Shown here: in pieces, positions 12,103-14,345 of the stretch
Layout of the letters: each line of letters begins with the position of its first letter
How positions within the stretch are numbered: the first letter of the stretch is position 1
Source: Ruminiclostridium sp.
GTDB lineage: Bacteria > Bacillota_A > Clostridia > Oscillospirales > Oscillospiraceae
DNA length: 14,345 nucleotides
Direction of reading: 5' to 3'
Assembly (NCBI GenBank): GCA_017521345.1
Contig: JAFXCU010000186.1
Location: 1 to 14,345 of the forward strand
Translations under genes and position numbers: made by a program
Notes under the pieces: generated by a model
Told to the model about the DNA's origin: nothing
Seen by the model: only the letters and a program-made list of their open reading frames with translations
The model's database searches: none

Positions 12103-13116
12103 GTGAGCAAAACCATCATTCAGATCGAGCATCTGAACAAGACCTTCGGCGAAGGCCCCACCGCGGTCCACGCCCTGGAGGACATCAACCTGGAGATCCG
12201 GGAGGGTGAGATCTTCGGCATCATCGGCCTGTCCGGCGCCGGCAAGTCCACCCTGGTCCGCTGCATGAACATGCTGGAGCGTCCCACCTCCGGCTCCGTC
12301 ATCGTGGACGGCCAGGAGATGACCCAGCTGAAGGAAAAGGAGCTGAACAAGGCCCGCCAGTCCATCAGCATGATCTTCCAGAGCTTCAATCTGCTCATGC
12401 AGAGAAACGCCCTGGACAACATCTGCTTCCCCCTGGAGCTCATCGGAGTCAAGCGGGCCGACGCTGTGGCCCGTGCCCGGGAACTCTTAAAGATCGTCGG
12501 CCTGGAGACCCGGGAAAAGGCCTACCCCGCCCAGATGTCCGGCGGCCAGAAGCAGCGCGTGGCCATCGCCCGTGCTCTGGCCACCAACCCCAAGGTCCTG
12601 CTGTGCGACGAGGCCACCTCCGCCCTGGACCCCACCACCACCCTGTCCATCCTGGAGCTTCTGAAGGAGCTCAACCAGAAGCTGGGTGTCACCGTGGTGG
12701 TCATCACCCATCAGATGAACGTCATCGAAGAGATCTGCCACAGAGTTGCCATCCTGGACTCCGGCGTGGTGGCCGAGCAGGGCACCGTGGAAGAGATCTT
12801 CGCCAACCCCCAGACCGACATCGGCCGCCGGCTGGTCTACCCCAACGGCGTGCAGATCGACGCCCTGCCCACCGCCCGTGTCATCCGTGTGGCCTTCAAC
12901 GGCGGCTCCTCCTACGAGCCCCTCATCGCCTCCCTGGCCATCGACTGCGGCGTGAAGGTGAACATTCTGGGCGCAGACACCCGCAACATCGACGGCAAGG
13001 CCTTCGGCACTATGCTCCTGGGCCTGCCCGACGACGAGAAGGAGGCCAACAAGGCCATCCGCTACATTCAGGCACAGCCTGACATCACGCTGGAGGAGGT
13101 GACCATCAATGGCTGA
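12103..13116 (+). CDS. metN: Methionine ABC importer ATP-binding protein MetN
   Basis: A 337-residue ATPase of the MetNIQ methionine importer. It has Walker A GLSGAGKST (42-50), Q-loop Gln93 in IFQSFNLL, signature MSGGQ (145-149), Walker B VLLCDE (165-170) with ATSALDP, and switch His203 (VITHQ). The C-terminal about 75 residues (from PTARVIRVAFNGGSSYEPLI) are the NIL domain, which in known MetN proteins binds methionine and inhibits transport when internal methionine is high. The start is taken as GTG at 12103, with AGGTGA (12090-12095) seven bases before. A longer reading from TTG at 12058 would begin in the terminator tail. It overlaps metI by 8 bases. Control is by the T-box upstream, and the Met specifier agrees with the protein call. 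Confidence 0.96.
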   Translation: MSKTIIQIEHLNKTFGEGPTAVHALEDINLEIREGEIFGIIGLSGAGKSTLVRCMNMLERPTSGSVIVDGQEMTQLKEKELNKARQSISMIFQSFNLLMQRNALDNICFPLELIGVKRADAVARARELLKIVGLETREKAYPAQMSGGQKQRVAIARALATNPKVLLCDEATSALDPTTTLSILELLKELNQKLGVTVVVITHQMNVIEEICHRVAILDSGVVAEQGTVEEIFANPQTDIGRRLVYPNGVQIDALPTARVIRVAFNGGSSYEPLIASLAIDCGVKVNILGADTRNIDGKAFGTMLLGLPDDEKEANKAIRYIQAQPDITLEEVTING

Positions 13117-13777
13117 ATTCTGGGCACAGTATGGGTCCCTTCTCATTGAGGGCACCCGGGACACCCTGGTGATGACCGGTGTCTCCACCTTCTTTGCCTA
13201 CGTCCTGGGCCTGCCCATGGGCGTGCTGCTGAACATCACCCAGTCCCACGGCATCTGGCCCAATAAGTGGGTCAACCGCATCCTGGGCTGGATCGTCAAC
13301 GTGGGCCGTTCCATGCCCTTCATCATCCTGATGATCGCCATCATGCCCTTCACCAAGCTGGTGGTAGGCACCAAGATCGGCGTCCCCGGCGCCATCGTCC
13401 CCCTGGTCGTCTCCGCCGCCCCCTTCATCGCCCGTATGGTGGAGACCTCCCTGTCTGAGATTGACGCCGGCGTGGTGGAGGCCGCCCGTTCCATGGGCGC
13501 CTCCCGGATGCAGATCGTCCGGAAGGTCTTCCTGCCGGAAGCTCTGCCCTCCCTGATCCTGGGCGCATCCATCTCCATCATCACCATCCTGTCCTACACC
13601 GCCATCGCAGGCGCCATCGGTGCCGGCGGTCTGGGCGACCTGGCCATCCGCTACGGCTACCAGCGCAACGTCCCCTCCATGATGTGGACCACCGTGCTGC
13701 TGATCCTGGTGCTGGTCCAGGTGATCCAATCCCTGTTCAGTTGGCTGTCCGTCAAGATGGACAAGCGTCTGAGATAA
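13109..13777 (+). CDS. metI: Methionine ABC importer permease MetI
   Basis: A 222-residue inner-membrane permease with five to six hydrophobic segments, the normal MetI size. The binding-protein-dependent transport (EAA) loop is clear: VVEAARSMGASRMQIVRKVFLPEA at about 122-145, which docks on MetN. GAGGLGDLAIRYGYQR (171-186) is typical of MetI. ATG at 13109 overlaps the metN stop (ATGGCTGA), and a GGAGGAGG site lies about nine bases upstream within metN, so translation is coupled. A dimer of MetI with a dimer of MetN forms the transporter that receives methionine from the MetQ lipoprotein encoded next. Confidence 0.96.
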   Translation: MAEFWAQYGSLLIEGTRDTLVMTGVSTFFAYVLGLPMGVLLNITQSHGIWPNKWVNRILGWIVNVGRSMPFIILMIAIMPFTKLVVGTKIGVPGAIVPLVVSAAPFIARMVETSLSEIDAGVVEAARSMGASRMQIVRKVFLPEALPSLILGASISIITILSYTAIAGAIGAGGLGDLAIRYGYQRNVPSMMWTTVLLILVLVQVIQSLFSWLSVKMDKRLR

Positions 13778-13817
13778 ATTTTACCCCGCACTATTTTTAT
13801 AAGGAGGAAACCCAAAA

Positions 13818-14345
13818 ATGAAAAAGATCCTGACTCTGATCCTGGCTCTGACCATGGCTGTTGGCCTGTGCGCCTGCGGCGGCGGCGAAGAGGCTCCCGC
13901 AGAGGACACCGCAGCAGAGACCGTCACCCTGAAGGTGGCAGCATCCCCCACCCCCCACGCTGAGATCCTGGCACAGGTCGTCGACGTCCTGGCTGAGCAG
14001 GGCATCGAGCTGGTGGTCACCGAGTACGGCGACTACGTGGTCCCCAACACCGCTGTTGAGGAAGGCGCAGAGGACGCCAACTTCTTCCAGCACGCTCCTT
14101 ACCTGGAGTCCTTCAACGCTGAGAACGGCACCCACCTGGTGAGCGTGGCTCCCATCCACTATGAGCCCATGGGCATCTACCCCGGCATGACCGCTTCTCT
14201 GGAAGAGCTGCCTGACGGCGCTACCATCGCTGTTCCCAACGACGTCACCAACGAGGCTCGCGCTCTGCAGCTGCTGGCTGCTCAGGGCCTGATCGAGATC
14301 GATCCCGCTGCTGGCCTGAACGCAACCCCCAACGACATCACCTCC
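13818..14345 (+). CDS. metQ: Methionine-binding lipoprotein MetQ (NlpA family), 5' part
   Basis: The substrate-binding protein of the methionine importer, cut by the right edge after 176 codons (the family is usually about 270-280 residues). It starts with a lipoprotein signal peptide: KK, a hydrophobic stretch LTLILALTMAVGL and lipobox LCAC with Cys20 as the likely lipidated residue, then a Gly/Glu/Ala-rich linker. The mature part shows family motifs: KVAASPTPHAEIL, NFFQHAPYLESFN, PMGIYPG and IAVPNDVTNEARALQLL, where NlpA/MetQ proteins have the methionine pocket. ATG is preceded by AAGGAGG (13801-13807) ten bases upstream. The 40-base gap after metI shows no terminator, so it belongs to the same operon. 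Paralogues can bind D-methionine or dipeptides, but the Met T-box fits methionine. Confidence 0.95.
   Translation, partial: MKKILTLILALTMAVGLCACGGGEEAPAEDTAAETVTLKVAASPTPHAEILAQVVDVLAEQGIELVVTEYGDYVVPNTAVEEGAEDANFFQHAPYLESFNAENGTHLVSVAPIHYEPMGIYPGMTASLEELPDGATIAVPNDVTNEARALQLLAAQGLIEIDPAAGLNATPNDITS

Overview
The window looks like chromosomal DNA from a GC-rich anaerobic Firmicute, most likely an Oscillospiraceae-type gut clostridium (Flavonifractor, Lawsonibacter or Intestinimonas relatives). This is inferred from AGGAGG-type ribosome sites before nearly every gene, consensus TTGACA-N17-TATAAT promoters, a T-box riboswitch, a GntR/YtrA-type ABC operon, strongly G/C-ending codons, and dispersed hairpin repeats of a kind I associate with that group. 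No phage, plasmid, insertion sequence, CRISPR array, tRNA or rRNA was seen.

Layout, left to right. (1) 1-1424: the end of a leucine biosynthesis operon (3' part of leuD, complete leuB, strong terminator). (2) 1470-3540: a consensus promoter driving two tandem paralogous genes for membrane-anchored, probably propeller-like surface proteins of unknown function, closed by a terminator. (3) 3565-6373: a palindromic repeat, then a minus-strand pair, comM/yifB followed by an MFS transporter. (4) 6437-8241: divergent from comM, a patatin-like lipase gene overlapping a MaoC/hydratase-2-type hot-dog dehydratase gene. (5) 8271-8433: two repeat elements and a bidirectional terminator. (6) 8435-8854: a small unrecognised minus-strand gene. 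(7) 8923-11733: a YtrA-type GntR regulator with a palindromic operator over its own promoter, an ABC ATPase and two small ABC-2 type membrane proteins. Repeat elements occupy the two gaps on either side of the first membrane protein gene. (8) 11742-14345: a promoter, a T-box leader whose specifier reads as AUG (Met), and the methionine ABC importer metN-metI-metQ; metQ runs off the window.

How the parts work together: the metNIQ block is a self-consistent circuit in which uncharged tRNA-Met would stabilise the antiterminator and switch on methionine uptake. The specifier codon, the TGGT acceptor-end bulge and the mutually exclusive terminator/antiterminator pairings can all be read directly. 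The GntR-ABC block looks like an autoregulated envelope-stress or peptide-antibiotic response operon. The most unusual non-coding content is two families of dispersed structured repeats: family A (TGTAGGG-ended, two hairpins) and family B (about 50-60 bp, two hairpins with conserved loops). Their stems differ between arms or copies by paired, compensating changes, which argues that the fold is maintained. No wholly new multi-gene system was evident.
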